Below are positions 1-8,609 of a DNA stretch of 64,000 nucleotides, one piece after another. A program made the translations under genes and the position numbers. Within the stretch, counting starts at the first letter, position 1; every line of letters begins with the position of its first letter. The notes beneath the pieces were generated by a model. It was not told the DNA's origin and searched no databases. It worked only from the letters and a program-made list of their open reading frames with translations. This stretch comes from Candidatus Sulfopaludibacter sp. SbA3 (GTDB taxonomy: Bacteria; Acidobacteriota; Terriglobia; Bryobacterales; Bryobacteraceae). The stretch covers positions 22,723 through 86,722 of the forward strand of contig CAMDCN010000024.1 of assembly GCA_945890485.1 (NCBI GenBank), in the 5' to 3' direction.

Positions 1-2
1 AC

Positions 3-587
3 CGGCCCAAGACGCTGGTCTGCGCTTCCGCCGTCGGCATCTACGGCGACCGCGGCGACGATGTGCTGACCGAGAACGCCAAGCCGGCCTCCGGGTTCCT
101 GCCGGACGTCTGCGCCGAGTGGGAAGCCGAAGCGGACAAAGCTCAGGACTACGGCGTGCGGGTCGTGAAAATCCGCATCGGCATCGCGCTGGGAGCCGAT
201 GGCGGGGCGCTGGCGGCCATGGCGCCGCTGTTCCGTTGGGGCGTCGGCGGCAGACTCGGCAGCGGCAAGCAGTGGATGAGTTGGATCCACGTCGACGATC
301 TGGCGCAGATGATTCAGTTCGCGGTACAGAACGAATCAGTTTCTGGGGTTCTCAACGGCGTGGCGCCCAACCCCGTGACGAACGCCGAGTTTACCCGGCA
401 GTTGGCCGGAGCGTTGCACCGTCCGGCTCTCTTTCCGGCGCCCGAGTTCGGCGTGAAGCTGCTCTATGGCGAAATGGCGCAGATTCTATTCGCCTCGCAG
501 CGGGTGCAGCCGAAAGCGGCGCTGGCGGCTGGGTTCAATTTTCGATATTCCGAACTTCGCCCGGCCTTGGACGCCATTTTCTGCTAG
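3..587 (+). CDS. TIGR01777-type NAD-dependent epimerase (5'-truncated)
   Basis: The reading frame is already open at the window edge, so the N-terminal half with the Rossmann glycine loop is missing; the last ~194 codons remain. Near the left edge the protein reads CASAVGIYGDRGDDVLTE, the hallmark of the TIGR01777 (SulA/YfcH-like) branch of extended SDR epimerases, with the active-site Tyr in GIYGD. The motif SWIHVDDLAQMI and the end LRPALDAIF fit the C-terminal DUF1731 region of that branch. The physiological substrate of these proteins is generally not known; annotation as a sugar-nucleotide epimerase rests on fold only. The next gene starts 22 bp downstream on the same strand, so the two may be co-transcribed. 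Confidence 0.85.
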   Translation, partial: RPKTLVCASAVGIYGDRGDDVLTENAKPASGFLPDVCAEWEAEADKAQDYGVRVVKIRIGIALGADGGALAAMAPLFRWGVGGRLGSGKQWMSWIHVDDLAQMIQFAVQNESVSGVLNGVAPNPVTNAEFTRQLAGALHRPALFPAPEFGVKLLYGEMAQILFASQRVQPKAALAAGFNFRYSELRPALDAIFC

Positions 588-609
588 CGCATGCTATTCT
601 GGAGTGGAT

Positions 610-819
610 ATGGCAATTCCGAACGTTAAGCGCTTCCGTATTGTGAGCCCCGATGGTGTCAACACGGCGACCCTCATGGCCGTTGTCCCGAAGGGCACGG
701 ACCACGACACATTTTTGAAAGACGCCTCCGCTCGCTTCGACTGGAAGTCTTGGACCGACCAGAAAGCGTCCCTCACGAAGGTCCGCGTCGGTCAGCAGAA
801 ACAGAAGAAGGCGAAGTAG
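610..819 (+). CDS. Small basic hypothetical protein (69 aa)
   Basis: ATG at 610 is preceded by GGAG at 601-604 with five bases of spacing, which decides this start over longer upstream possibilities that run through the epimerase gene. The product begins MAIPNVKRFRIVSPDGVN and ends in a lysine/glutamine-rich basic tail (VGQQKQKKAK). It has no signal peptide, membrane segment or motif that I recognise, and I assign no function. A strong hairpin terminator follows 23 bp after the stop, which supports it as a real last gene of the transcript that starts left of the window. Confidence 0.6.
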   Translation: MAIPNVKRFRIVSPDGVNTATLMAVVPKGTDHDTFLKDASARFDWKSWTDQKASLTKVRVGQQKQKKAK

Positions 820-842
820 TTTTTCGCTCTTTGCGACTTTGC

Positions 843-868
843 AAAGCCCCGCGCAAGCGGGGCTTTTT
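843..868 (+). terminator. Rho-independent terminator
   Basis: A perfect 10-bp stem (AAAGCCCCGC at 843-852 with its complement at 857-866) closes a GCAA tetraloop of the stable GNRA type and runs into a T5 tract (864-868). It lies between the small gene ending at 819 and the convergent HEAT-repeat gene ending at 880. The A-run on the left arm makes it potentially bidirectional. Confidence 0.9.
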
Positions 869-879
869 GCATTGGCCTC

Positions 880-2154
880 TTACGGATTCACCGCGCGCAG
901 CGTGCGGATGGCGCGCAAAGCTTCACTCGCCACTTCGGTATCCGGGTCCTTCGAAAGGCTATCGAGCATCGGCTCGCTCTCCCGGCTGCCACTGCGGCCG
1001 AGAATTAGCGAGAGGCTGAGCTTTTCCTGTTTGGTCGCGGCCGGAAACACCGGTGCGATGGCCGCCCGAATGGGTTCGTTTCGTACTAGCTCCGCGAGAT
1101 AGGCCTCAGAAATTCCTTTCCACGCCTTCAGATTCAGAGTGTTCACGAGATAACGGAGTGGGTCGAACTCGCCCATGCCCACCTCGCCTAGCAGCGCTGC
1201 CCCGAAGGCCTGCGCCAAGCGTGCCCGCATTTTCGTCTCGCCTTCAAACTTGGCATGCAACAGTTCCCGGTCCTCGGCCCGCCCGAGCCGCGCTAAGCCC
1301 TCCGCCGCTCCGGCGCGCAGCGATTCGTCGGCGGAATCGAGCTGGACGGTGAACAACGGCCGGGATGCCTCGGAAGGAATCTGCGACAGCGCACTGAGGG
1401 CGGCCCGCCGAACTTTGTCGTTGCGGGCCCGCTCGTAGGCCTCCCGCAGCGGAGAGACCGATTCCGGATTCTTCAGGATGCCCACGGTTTCGAGGGCGGC
1501 CAGCTGCACCTTTTCGTCGAGGTCGCGCAACAGGTAGTGGATCTTCGGCGCGACGCTGATGTCGCGTATCTTCTCAAAGGCCACGAGCGCCTCGTAGATC
1601 ACTTTGCTGTCTTTGGAGGCGAGCCCCGCGACCAGATCGTCGAGGGCAGCGCGGCCCCGCAGAACACCAATCGCGCGGGCGGCATTCGCCCGCGCCGGCA
1701 GGGGCCCGTTCCCGCTGACGAGCTTGCCGAGCGCCGCAATAATCTCCGGACGAGCCTCCACGTGTACCGGGACCACCTGGTCGTTCGTATCCGTCCACCG
1801 GCTCACCAACCGCGTGCCGGCTCTTTTCAAGGACCCGCTAAGCCCGCGTTCCCAATATCCCGGCAGGTAGAAATTCACGACGCCGTCGGTGGCGCGAATC
1901 TGGATCTCTTCGTCGCTATCCGCCAGAGCTTGCGTTAAAGGCTCAAGGGAGGCCGGGCCGCCGATCGTCACCATCGTTCGTATGACGTCGCGTCGAACGT
2001 CTACATCTGGATCCTGCGCGTAGGGCAACAACTTCGGAATGCCCGCAGCGCCCTCTTTCGAAAGTGACTTAACGTATTTCTGACGTTCTTTGGGCGTCGA
2101 GGCTTGCGCCAGCAGCAGAGCCGGGCACAGGAGAGCGATCATCGCGAAGCGCAT
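880..2154 (-). CDS. Exported HEAT-repeat protein
   Basis: The 424-residue product opens with a signal peptide (MRFAMIALLCPALLLAQA) followed by tandem HEAT/PBS-lyase-type helical repeats through most of its length, recognisable as spaced units such as DPDVDVRRDVIRTMV, DSDEEIQIRAT, SKDSKVIYEALVAFEKI and DEKVQLAALETVGIL. Such repeats form a curved solenoid for protein binding; no catalytic domain is visible. ATG at 2154 is chosen over a TTG at 2181 because it puts the signal peptide at the very N-terminus. It lies 31 bp downstream of mqnD and is probably co-transcribed with it, although no functional link to menaquinone synthesis is evident. Confidence 0.8.
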   Translation of the reverse strand: MRFAMIALLCPALLLAQASTPKERQKYVKSLSKEGAAGIPKLLPYAQDPDVDVRRDVIRTMVTIGGPASLEPLTQALADSDEEIQIRATDGVVNFYLPGYWERGLSGSLKRAGTRLVSRWTDTNDQVVPVHVEARPEIIAALGKLVSGNGPLPARANAARAIGVLRGRAALDDLVAGLASKDSKVIYEALVAFEKIRDISVAPKIHYLLRDLDEKVQLAALETVGILKNPESVSPLREAYERARNDKVRRAALSALSQIPSEASRPLFTVQLDSADESLRAGAAEGLARLGRAEDRELLHAKFEGETKMRARLAQAFGAALLGEVGMGEFDPLRYLVNTLNLKAWKGISEAYLAELVRNEPIRAAIAPVFPAATKQEKLSLSLILGRSGSRESEPMLDSLSKDPDTEVASEALRAIRTLRAVNP

Positions 2155-2185
2155 ACCTGTAGGACGCTTCCCGCGGCCCAAAAGT

Positions 2186-3022
2186 CTACCGGATAAATTC
2201 GAGTTGGACGCGATTGGGGATCAACCCGATGTCGTGGCCCATATCGAGGAGCTGCTGGGCGGCTTTCGGAATCAGCTCGCCAGCGTCCACCGTGTAATGG
2301 TTCACGTACATGCCGACGAACTTCGTCGCCAAGTCGGTTTCCATATCGCGGGCAAACTGCATGGCGTAGGACAGCGCTTCCTCGTGATTGTCGAGGGCGT
2401 ATTGAATGCTTTCCCGCATCAGGCGGCAGCTTTCTGTCCGCACTTCGGGAGAGAGGTCACGGCGCAACACGTTGCAACCCAACGGCAGGGGCATGTTGTA
2501 CGTTTTCTTCCACCATTTGCCAAGGTCGAGAATTTGATGGAAGCCGCCACGGGAGTAGGTGAGCTGCGCTTCGTGGATGACGAGACCGGCGTCGGCCGCC
2601 CCGTCTTTAACGGCATCCAGAATTTTGTCGAATGGCACTTCCACGGGGATAAAATCCGGCTGGAAAATGCTCAACGTCAGGAATGCCGTCGTCATCTTAC
2701 CAGGGATTGCGATCCGCTTGCCCTTCAGATCCGTGGCCGCCATCGGATGGTTCGACACAATCATTGGGCCGTAGCCATCGCCAACGCTCGATCCGGAGGC
2801 CATGACAAAATACTTATCCGCCACATACGGGTAAGCATGATAGGAGATGGCGGTCAACTCGTACTCGCCGACCATCGCCTTTCGATTCAGGGTCTGGATG
2901 TCATCCAAAACATGCTTAAAGTTCACAAACTTGGAACGAATTTTCTTCGTTGCCAAGCCATAAAACATGTAGGCATCATCCGAGTCCGGGCTGTGTGCGC
3001 AAACAACGTCCGTAACCGCCAT
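2186..3022 (-). CDS. mqnD: 1,4-dihydroxy-6-naphthoate synthase MqnD
   Basis: The 278-residue protein matches the MqnD family of the futalosine menaquinone pathway: periplasmic-binding-protein fold but without a signal peptide, beginning MAVTDVVCAHSPDSDDAYMFYGL and containing the typical ELTAISYHAYPYV, KRIAIPGKMTTAFL and DAGLVIHEAQLTY segments. MqnD converts cyclic dehypoxanthine futalosine to 1,4-dihydroxy-6-naphthoate in the cytosol. ATG at 3022 has GAAGG seven bases upstream. It sits 43 bp downstream of the Hpt gene and upstream of the HEAT-repeat gene. No other mqn gene lies in this window, so the pathway is dispersed in this genome. Confidence 0.93.
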   Translation of the reverse strand: MAVTDVVCAHSPDSDDAYMFYGLATKKIRSKFVNFKHVLDDIQTLNRKAMVGEYELTAISYHAYPYVADKYFVMASGSSVGDGYGPMIVSNHPMAATDLKGKRIAIPGKMTTAFLTLSIFQPDFIPVEVPFDKILDAVKDGAADAGLVIHEAQLTYSRGGFHQILDLGKWWKKTYNMPLPLGCNVLRRDLSPEVRTESCRLMRESIQYALDNHEEALSYAMQFARDMETDLATKFVGMYVNHYTVDAGELIPKAAQQLLDMGHDIGLIPNRVQLEFIR

Positions 3023-3065
3023 AGGGAACCTTCACTATAGCAAAAGGGCGGTTTACCCTACGAAA

Positions 3066-3494
3066 TTATTCCGCTTGAGAAGCTAATTCAAGCAGGGCCG
3101 GATGAATGTATTCGAGAGAATCTTCGAGTGCCACCAGTCCCGTTTTCGCCTGACCCATATCGCCGCTCCGGCCCATCACCTCTAGAGCAAATGCCGCATG
3201 ATAGGCAGCATCGGCGCCAAAGTTCGAGACCGACCCCTTCAAGCTATGGGCCGACCGTTGCAGCGCATCGGCATCGCCGGCAGCAACAGCGGCACGAATC
3301 TGCGAAACCAATGAAGGATACTCCTCAAGGAAAAGCTGTGCGACTTCCCGAAGAAGCTCTTCATCACCACCGAGGCGCTCCAACGCGACGGCACTGTTCA
3401 AGCGAACAAGTTGAGACGTAAACTCCACACAATGCTCCTCAGGACGCGGACGACTTCCGATTGCCGACTGGAGATCCGTCGCCCAGTATTTCAT
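3066..3494 (-). CDS. Stand-alone Hpt phosphotransfer protein
   Basis: A 142-residue cytosolic protein with a histidine-containing phosphotransfer four-helix domain in its second half. The phospho-accepting residue is His83 in SAHSLKGSVSNFGA, the canonical Hpt motif. The N-terminal ~25 residues look unstructured and the true start could be an internal GTG near residue 23. Hpt proteins relay phosphate between hybrid kinases and response regulators; no kinase or receiver is adjacent, so its partners lie elsewhere (one hybrid kinase of this window, at 57399-60938, lacks its own Hpt domain). It is followed by mqnD after 43 bp. Confidence 0.85.
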   Translation of the reverse strand: MKYWATDLQSAIGSRPRPEEHCVEFTSQLVRLNSAVALERLGGDEELLREVAQLFLEEYPSLVSQIRAAVAAGDADALQRSAHSLKGSVSNFGADAAYHAAFALEVMGRSGDMGQAKTGLVALEDSLEYIHPALLELASQAE

Positions 3495-3573
3495 TTCGGC
3501 CTATCGTCATGATTCTTGAACATTATCCGGTCGAGCACAACCCCCACCGTAACCGAATGGCAGCGACTCGCGA

Positions 3574-4122
3574 ATGTTCAGCATGAACCTCCTGCTACCC
3601 TTCCTTACCATCGCCCTGGCCGGCTCCGCTTTGGCCGCGCCACCGGCCGTCGGGCAGATTGCTCCCGACTTCACACTCACCTCGCTCGACGGCCGCCCGA
3701 CCAAGCTGTCCTCCGTTCTGGCCGATGGCCCGGTGGTCCTGATCGTCCTCCGCGGCTTTCCTGGATATCAATGCCCGCTCTGCAACCGTCAGGTGCAAGA
3801 CCTCGTCCAGAACGCCGAAGGATTCGCCAAGGCTGGACGGCGAGTGGTGCTGGTCTACCCTGGCCCCGGCGCTGACGTCGCCAAACGCGCCGAGGAGTTC
3901 GCCGCCGACAAGAAATTGCCTGCGCACTTCACTATGGTGCTCGATCCGGACTATACCTTCACCAAGCAATACGAATTACGTTGGGAGGCCAAGAACGAAA
4001 CGGCCTACCCCTCCGCGTTCCTCCTCGACCGCACTGGCAAAATAACCTTCGCCAAAATCAGCAACTCTCACGGAGGCCGCGCTTCGGCCAAGGAACTGCT
4101 TACTGCTGCGGCTCCTCAGTAG
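3574..4122 (+). CDS. Exported peroxiredoxin-like protein (AhpC/TSA)
   Basis: The 182-residue product has a signal peptide (MFSMNLLLPFLTIALAGSALA) and a thioredoxin-fold redoxin domain. The segment GQIAPDFTLTSLDGRPTKLSSV is the usual peroxiredoxin entry, and the active site reads FPGYQCPLCNRQ: the first Cys is in the peroxidatic position and forms a CPLC pair with the second. The likely role is thiol-dependent reduction of peroxides in the periplasm. It is transcribed away from the Hpt gene, and its last 23 bp overlap the 3' end of the convergent propeller gene. Confidence 0.85.
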   Translation: MFSMNLLLPFLTIALAGSALAAPPAVGQIAPDFTLTSLDGRPTKLSSVLADGPVVLIVLRGFPGYQCPLCNRQVQDLVQNAEGFAKAGRRVVLVYPGPGADVAKRAEEFAADKKLPAHFTMVLDPDYTFTKQYELRWEAKNETAYPSAFLLDRTGKITFAKISNSHGGRASAKELLTAAAPQ

Positions 4123-5182
4123 GATCCACCAGCCGATCGACCGCCATGGTGTAGATCACCATCTTGCCGTGGCGGTCAGTCTGGAAGAAGATGCGCTGGG
4201 AGTTTGGCGCGAACGTAGGATTCGCCAATCGGGCATCCGAGCATTTATGCTCGCAAACGGTGAGTTCTCGCCGCACCGTTCGCAGCAACAGCAACAACGT
4301 CGGCTGCGCTTTGCTCGCGCATGCCCCCAGAAACACTGAGGCGTCTCCGTTGGGCGCGAACCGGACGAACTGGCTGGTTTTCGACAGCAGCACATCCACA
4401 TTTGAATCTGGCGCAAGTTCGCGCATCTCGTTCAGCCGGCCCTCGCCTTCGGGCTTGTGCAGGTACAAGATCGCCCGGCCATCGGGAGACCACTGCGCTT
4501 CGAGCACTTGGCCGGGTGGCGTTTTCAATTCCCGATTTTCGCGGCCATCAAAACTGGCGAGCCATAAGGCTCCGTCTCGGACGTAGAAGAGCCCGGCCCG
4601 CTTCGGCCGAACCCCAACTTCGGTTAGCGTCCCTTCAAACTCGGCCACGGTGTGCGCAACCGGCTTGCCGGTGGGCAAGAACCGAAGCCGCGTCCGGTCA
4701 CCGGCTTTCTCGGCGTAGACCGCGTTGAAGCCATCTTCGGATACGCTCAACTTCCGCGCGCTTTCCGTCAACTCGGCGAGTTGCCGCTCCCGCAGACTGC
4801 CGAGATTAATCTGCAGCAAACGGCGGCCATCGATGGCGTACAGCCAGCGATCGTTGCCAGCCAACGTCATCGTCTCCGGTTCGAGCGCTGTCAACTCGGT
4901 CAACTGCCGCGTCTTTCCGGTCTTCACATCGATCCGGTAGGCCTGCATGCCTTGGCCACGATCGGACGCGCATATCAAAAACTCAGCGCGCTTGGAGACC
5001 GTGCGGCCCGTGTTCGAGGGCAGGATGCTCTCGTGACTTGGATTGGTGAGGCGGACGACCTCAAACTCCGTTGTCGGATCGAGAAACCTCTGGCGGTCGC
5101 CCTCCGCCTCTTGACCCTTGCCCGTCGCGGCGAGGATGGGCCGCGCGCTCATCAAGGCGAGGAACGCGCGGCGAGGAAACAT
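4100..5182 (-). CDS. Exported TolB/oligogalacturonate-lyase-like beta-propeller protein
   Basis: A 360-residue protein with a short N-terminal export signal (MFPRRAFLALMSARPILA, with a twin arginine-like PRRAF) followed by WD40/TolB-like blades: AYRIDVKTGKTRQLTE, QWSPDGRAILYLHKPEGEG, RFAPNGDASVFLG and FAPNSQRIFFQTDRHGKMVIY. The entry segment VVRLTNPSHESILPS resembles oligogalacturonate-lyase-like propellers, but no catalytic residues can be assigned. It follows the DUF3500 gene by 19 bp and probably shares its transcript. Confidence 0.75.
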   Translation of the reverse strand: MFPRRAFLALMSARPILAATGKGQEAEGDRQRFLDPTTEFEVVRLTNPSHESILPSNTGRTVSKRAEFLICASDRGQGMQAYRIDVKTGKTRQLTELTALEPETMTLAGNDRWLYAIDGRRLLQINLGSLRERQLAELTESARKLSVSEDGFNAVYAEKAGDRTRLRFLPTGKPVAHTVAEFEGTLTEVGVRPKRAGLFYVRDGALWLASFDGRENRELKTPPGQVLEAQWSPDGRAILYLHKPEGEGRLNEMRELAPDSNVDVLLSKTSQFVRFAPNGDASVFLGACASKAQPTLLLLLRTVRRELTVCEHKCSDARLANPTFAPNSQRIFFQTDRHGKMVIYTMAVDRLVDPTEEPQQ

Positions 5183-5201
5183 AGTTTTAGTTTAGCGTGG
5201 C

Positions 5202-6227
5202 TTACTTGCTATGGCTCGCTTGCACGTGGTCGCCGAGCAAATCGTAACCAAAGTCACCTGCCAGATCGCGCCAAACCGAGTGGACGTGATTGTTGTTGTT
5301 CTGCGTGTTGTCGTACTCGACCAGGAACGTCGGCCCCTGGACGCGATAGTAGTGGCCTTCGCCTTTGCCCGCGGCACCGGCCCAGGCAAAGTACAGGTTA
5401 TTGCCCGCCGCCTTAATCTGCGCGGCGCGCGTAGCGGCGGCCTGCTCTGGAACGTTCGCGGCGTACTCGTCGAGCAACGCAGCCAGTAACTCGCGCTGCT
5501 TCGCCGTCATCTTCGTGGCCGAAAGCCCGTTGGGCTGGCCCTTCAACGCGGCCTTGCGATCGGCCATGGTGAAGATGTCTTTGTACGCGGTCTCCGAGAC
5601 GACGGCCGTCTTCAACTGCTCCGGCGTCAACGATACACGCACTGCGCGACCGAGATCCTCTTCCCGGCCCAACACCCGCAGACCCTTCCGCGGCCCTTCC
5701 TTGATCTCGGCCGGATTGGTGCCGAAGAACATGGGGCTTGAAGCAACGCGGTTTTTAACGATCGTCCAGTTCAACGCCAAGTGGTGGCCTTCGACGCGGT
5801 ACGCCCACGTGCCATTCTCGGACGGGGTGCCGAAAATCGAGAAGAAATACTGCTCCGGATCGCGGCGACCGGTGGTGTCCTTCTCCATCTGGCGCAAGAT
5901 ATCCTCAAGGCTCATAATGCTCGTGGCTTTGATATAGCCCTGTTGCGAAAGGCCGGCGCTGAGCAGTGCATGCGCCAGAGCGCGCTGCTCATGGCCCATT
6001 TGTTTGAGCGGCAGACCTTTGCGGACTTTCGGGATGAAGTGCCAGTTCAGGCGTTCATCATCTTCAAACGAAAAGACCGCTTTACTGCGCTGGTCGGCGG
6101 ACAAGGAAGCCAGCAACGCGTTGGCGGTGTCGGACATGACGCGCGGCGTCTGCGTCCGATAGCTGGCGGCAACAAGCAGGAGTGCCGCACCGGAGGCGGC
6201 GAACAATCGCAGGTGGTTCGAATTCAT
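5202..6227 (-). CDS. DUF3500 family exported protein
   Basis: The 341-residue product starts with a signal sequence (MNSNHLRLFAASGAALLLVAASYR) and shows the features of DUF3500: FEDDERLNWHFIP near the N-terminus, WAYRVEGHHLALNWTIV in the middle, and HYYRVQGPTFLVEYDNTQNNNNHVHSVWRD near the C-terminus. The family's biochemical role is not established; the histidine- and asparagine-rich C-terminal motif is conserved and could bind metal. It lies 36 bp downstream of the M23 peptidase gene and 19 bp upstream of the propeller gene. Confidence 0.85.
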   Translation of the reverse strand: MNSNHLRLFAASGAALLLVAASYRTQTPRVMSDTANALLASLSADQRSKAVFSFEDDERLNWHFIPKVRKGLPLKQMGHEQRALAHALLSAGLSQQGYIKATSIMSLEDILRQMEKDTTGRRDPEQYFFSIFGTPSENGTWAYRVEGHHLALNWTIVKNRVASSPMFFGTNPAEIKEGPRKGLRVLGREEDLGRAVRVSLTPEQLKTAVVSETAYKDIFTMADRKAALKGQPNGLSATKMTAKQRELLAALLDEYAANVPEQAAATRAAQIKAAGNNLYFAWAGAAGKGEGHYYRVQGPTFLVEYDNTQNNNNHVHSVWRDLAGDFGYDLLGDHVQASHSK

Positions 6228-6263
6228 CGCAAGAGGGCCCTTCTACAACCCTCGATGATTCTA

Positions 6264-7154
6264 TTAGAAAGGAAGGTCCTTTTGCACGGTGGGGCTCAAC
6301 ACGAGCGACTTGGCGAGATATTTGTACGGATTCACCGGCGCCCCGCCCTGCCGTACTTCGTAGTGGAGGTGCGGCGAAGTCGCCCGGCCCGTGCCACCGC
6401 TGCGCGCTATCGTCTGGCCGCGGCGAACTTCCTGGCCTGGAATGACGTCAAACGAGGAAAGATGCGCGTAGTAGGTCTCAACGCCGCCGCCGTGCGAGAC
6501 GACAATCAGCTTTCCATATGCCCCGCTCCACTGCGCGGTCTTCACGATGCCATCGGCAGCGACTTTAATTGGCGTACCGGTGGAGCACGAGATATCGACG
6601 CCGGAGTGGAAGGCAGAGCCCCCGGTGAAGGGATCTGACCGCGAACCGAACGAACTCAACAAGCGGCCATTGGTCGGCCAGATGCTCGGAACTACATTTT
6701 GCTGCCACATCTGATTGATGCGGCGCGTGGCCGGGTTGAACAGGCGCGTCGAGCGGAGCAAGTCGTACTGCTCGATCGATTCCTGGAAGGTGGGCATCAA
6801 CTTGCCCTCGGACGCTACAGACACCGGACCGTCCATCCGTTCCTTGATGCCGTAGGCCATCGAAACTTCCGAAGCCAACATTTGCAGCGTCGCCAGTTGT
6901 TCTTTCGTCTGCTCGGTGGAGCGCTGCAGATCCTGATACCGCTTCTGCAGGGTGGAAACTTCGTCCCGCAAGTTGTTGTAATTCGTAACCTTCCACGCCA
7001 TGCGCGCGTAGGAAGTGATGAATCCGGTCACCGTAAAGCATCCGATCACCGCTAGCGCCAGAACGGTATACAACACCGTATGGGAGAGGTGCACCCGGCG
7101 CAGGCGGCCGTGGACGGAGTGGGCGATTACGACAACGAAATGTGGCTGTTTCAT
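6264..7154 (-). CDS. M23 (LytM-type) metallopeptidase with membrane anchor and coiled coil
   Basis: The 296-residue protein has a cytoplasmic basic start, one membrane segment at about residues 27-48, a coiled coil at about 60-95 (DEVSTLQKRYQDLQRSTEQTKEQL), and a C-terminal LytM domain. Zinc ligands are visible as His183 and Asp187 in HSGVD and His264 in PHLHYE, with His231 and His262 as the catalytic histidines, so it should be an active peptidoglycan endopeptidase rather than an EnvC-type degenerate activator. The arrangement resembles periplasmic murein hydrolases acting in wall growth or division. Confidence 0.9.
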   Translation of the reverse strand: MKQPHFVVVIAHSVHGRLRRVHLSHTVLYTVLALAVIGCFTVTGFITSYARMAWKVTNYNNLRDEVSTLQKRYQDLQRSTEQTKEQLATLQMLASEVSMAYGIKERMDGPVSVASEGKLMPTFQESIEQYDLLRSTRLFNPATRRINQMWQQNVVPSIWPTNGRLLSSFGSRSDPFTGGSAFHSGVDISCSTGTPIKVAADGIVKTAQWSGAYGKLIVVSHGGGVETYYAHLSSFDVIPGQEVRRGQTIARSGGTGRATSPHLHYEVRQGGAPVNPYKYLAKSLVLSPTVQKDLPF

Positions 7155-7236
7155 GCTCGACTATGCTTCGGACGCATGAGACACGCTTGGGTAGGGTTGA
7201 CCCAGGACGTGTGTCGCATTTCCGACCGTATCATCG

Positions 7237-7261
7237 TTTTGCCTCCCCCGTCAAGGCAAAA
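7237..7261 (-). terminator. Hairpin downstream of sulfatase gene (weak terminator candidate)
   Basis: An 8-bp perfect inverted repeat (TTTTGCCT at 7237-7244, AGGCAAAA at 7254-7261) begins immediately after the sulfatase stop codon. It has no following T-run outside the stem, so termination would be inefficient. The remaining 108-bp gap before the M23 gene also contains a small TGGGT...ACCCA repeat and otherwise nothing I recognise. Confidence 0.3.
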
Positions 7262-7262
7262 G

Positions 7263-8585
7263 CTATAGTCTTATCGGCCAGCCTGGGGCAGACGGAGGCA
7301 GAAAATCGTACGTCTTCTCCATCCATTCGCCCAGTTTTTTCTGAAGGTCCAGCCGGATGGCGGCGTGCGCTGGGCTGTCCGCCAGATTCTGAAACTCGTC
7401 GGGATCGGCGGCTAAGTCGTATAGTTCCACCATCGGGCGCGCCGGCTGTACCAATCGGCCGTGAGCGGGTGACAGCTTTCCCTTTCGCGCCAAGTCCTGA
7501 TAGCTCTTCCAAGTCAGGCTGTCGGCCAGATCCCACGCCGGGCGGTAAGGGAAATGCGGCGCCGCGTTAAATATGAGTTTGAATTGCCCGGTCCGGATGC
7601 TGCGAATGGGATCGAAGTTGTCGTGCCAGTTGCGCTCGCTGAAGACGGATTCCCGCTTCTGATAGCTCGACCCATCCAGCAAACCTCGGAAGCTTTGCCC
7701 CTGCATTTTGGCCGGTACCGGCGCACCCGCGAGGTCGAGCCAAGTAGCCGGCAGGTCAACGTGCGAAATCAACTCCGGACGAACCACGCCCTTCGCCTTC
7801 CCCGGCCAATGGACGATGAGAGGCACGTTGAGACCGGGATCGTAACAGGTGCCCTTCGCCCCCGGGAACGGCATGCCGTTGTCGCCGGTGAAGAACACGA
7901 TGGTGTTGTCCGCCAATCCGCGGGACTCGAGCAGACTCAGGAGTTGGCCACATTCGGCGTCCATCCGTGCGATGAAGTCCGCGTACATTCCCAGATCCTC
8001 GCGAATCTCGGGCGTATCCGGCAGAAACTTTGGCACGCGCACCTTGGCGCGGTCATGCGGGGGATCGAACGCCTTCGGCACGTACGGCCGATGCGGATCC
8101 GTAAACCCGACGTGCAGAAAAAATGGCTTGTTCGCCGGCCGCTGATCGAAGAACTCTGCAAACGGGGCGTTTTTGGCCGCGCGATAGAAGTCAAACCGCC
8201 GATTGAACTCGTCGCCCTGATGCACCTTGCGATAGGCCCCGGTATGGTAGCCGCGTTCTTTCAGCACTTCGAGAAACGTCTTCTCCCATGGCGGCATTGG
8301 CGTGTGTAGCCGCGAGGTGCCCGTGGTGTGAGGAGTGCACCCGGTAAAAATAGCCGATCGGTTGGGGCTGCACTGCGGAGACGCAACAAAGCAATTAGTG
8401 AACCGGGCGCCGCGCGAGGCCAATCGATCCAGATTCGGTGTTTTGATGTTTGCGTTTCCGTAGCAACCCAGATCGGCGGCCGTATGATCGTCGGAAAACA
8501 GGAAAACGATGTTCGGCGGAGGCGGAGGCGCCTGCGCCATAGCCGCCGTCATACTGAAAAACCCGCGTCGCGTTAGACCGTTCAT
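7263..8585 (-). CDS. Exported type I sulfatase
   Basis: Starting at ATG 8585 the product has 440 residues and a Tat-like signal (MNGLTRRGFFSMTAAMAQA). Longer in-frame starts upstream are rejected because they bury this signal and run into the divergent SDR gene. The metal site DD (FLFSDDHTAADLG, Asp32/Asp33) and the formylglycine motif C-S-P-N-R with Cys72 are intact, as is FFTGDNG further down. It is a member of the alkaline-phosphatase superfamily, S1 sulfatases, closest in style to iduronate/choline-sulfatase-like enzymes; maturation needs a formylglycine-generating enzyme not seen here. The substrate is probably a sulfated glycan but cannot be told from sequence. Confidence 0.92.
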   Translation of the reverse strand: MNGLTRRGFFSMTAAMAQAPPPPPNIVFLFSDDHTAADLGCYGNANIKTPNLDRLASRGARFTNCFVASPQCSPNRSAIFTGCTPHTTGTSRLHTPMPPWEKTFLEVLKERGYHTGAYRKVHQGDEFNRRFDFYRAAKNAPFAEFFDQRPANKPFFLHVGFTDPHRPYVPKAFDPPHDRAKVRVPKFLPDTPEIREDLGMYADFIARMDAECGQLLSLLESRGLADNTIVFFTGDNGMPFPGAKGTCYDPGLNVPLIVHWPGKAKGVVRPELISHVDLPATWLDLAGAPVPAKMQGQSFRGLLDGSSYQKRESVFSERNWHDNFDPIRSIRTGQFKLIFNAAPHFPYRPAWDLADSLTWKSYQDLARKGKLSPAHGRLVQPARPMVELYDLAADPDEFQNLADSPAHAAIRLDLQKKLGEWMEKTYDFLPPSAPGWPIRL

Positions 8586-8609
8586 CAGCGAACAGGATAG
8601 CGTAGTAAG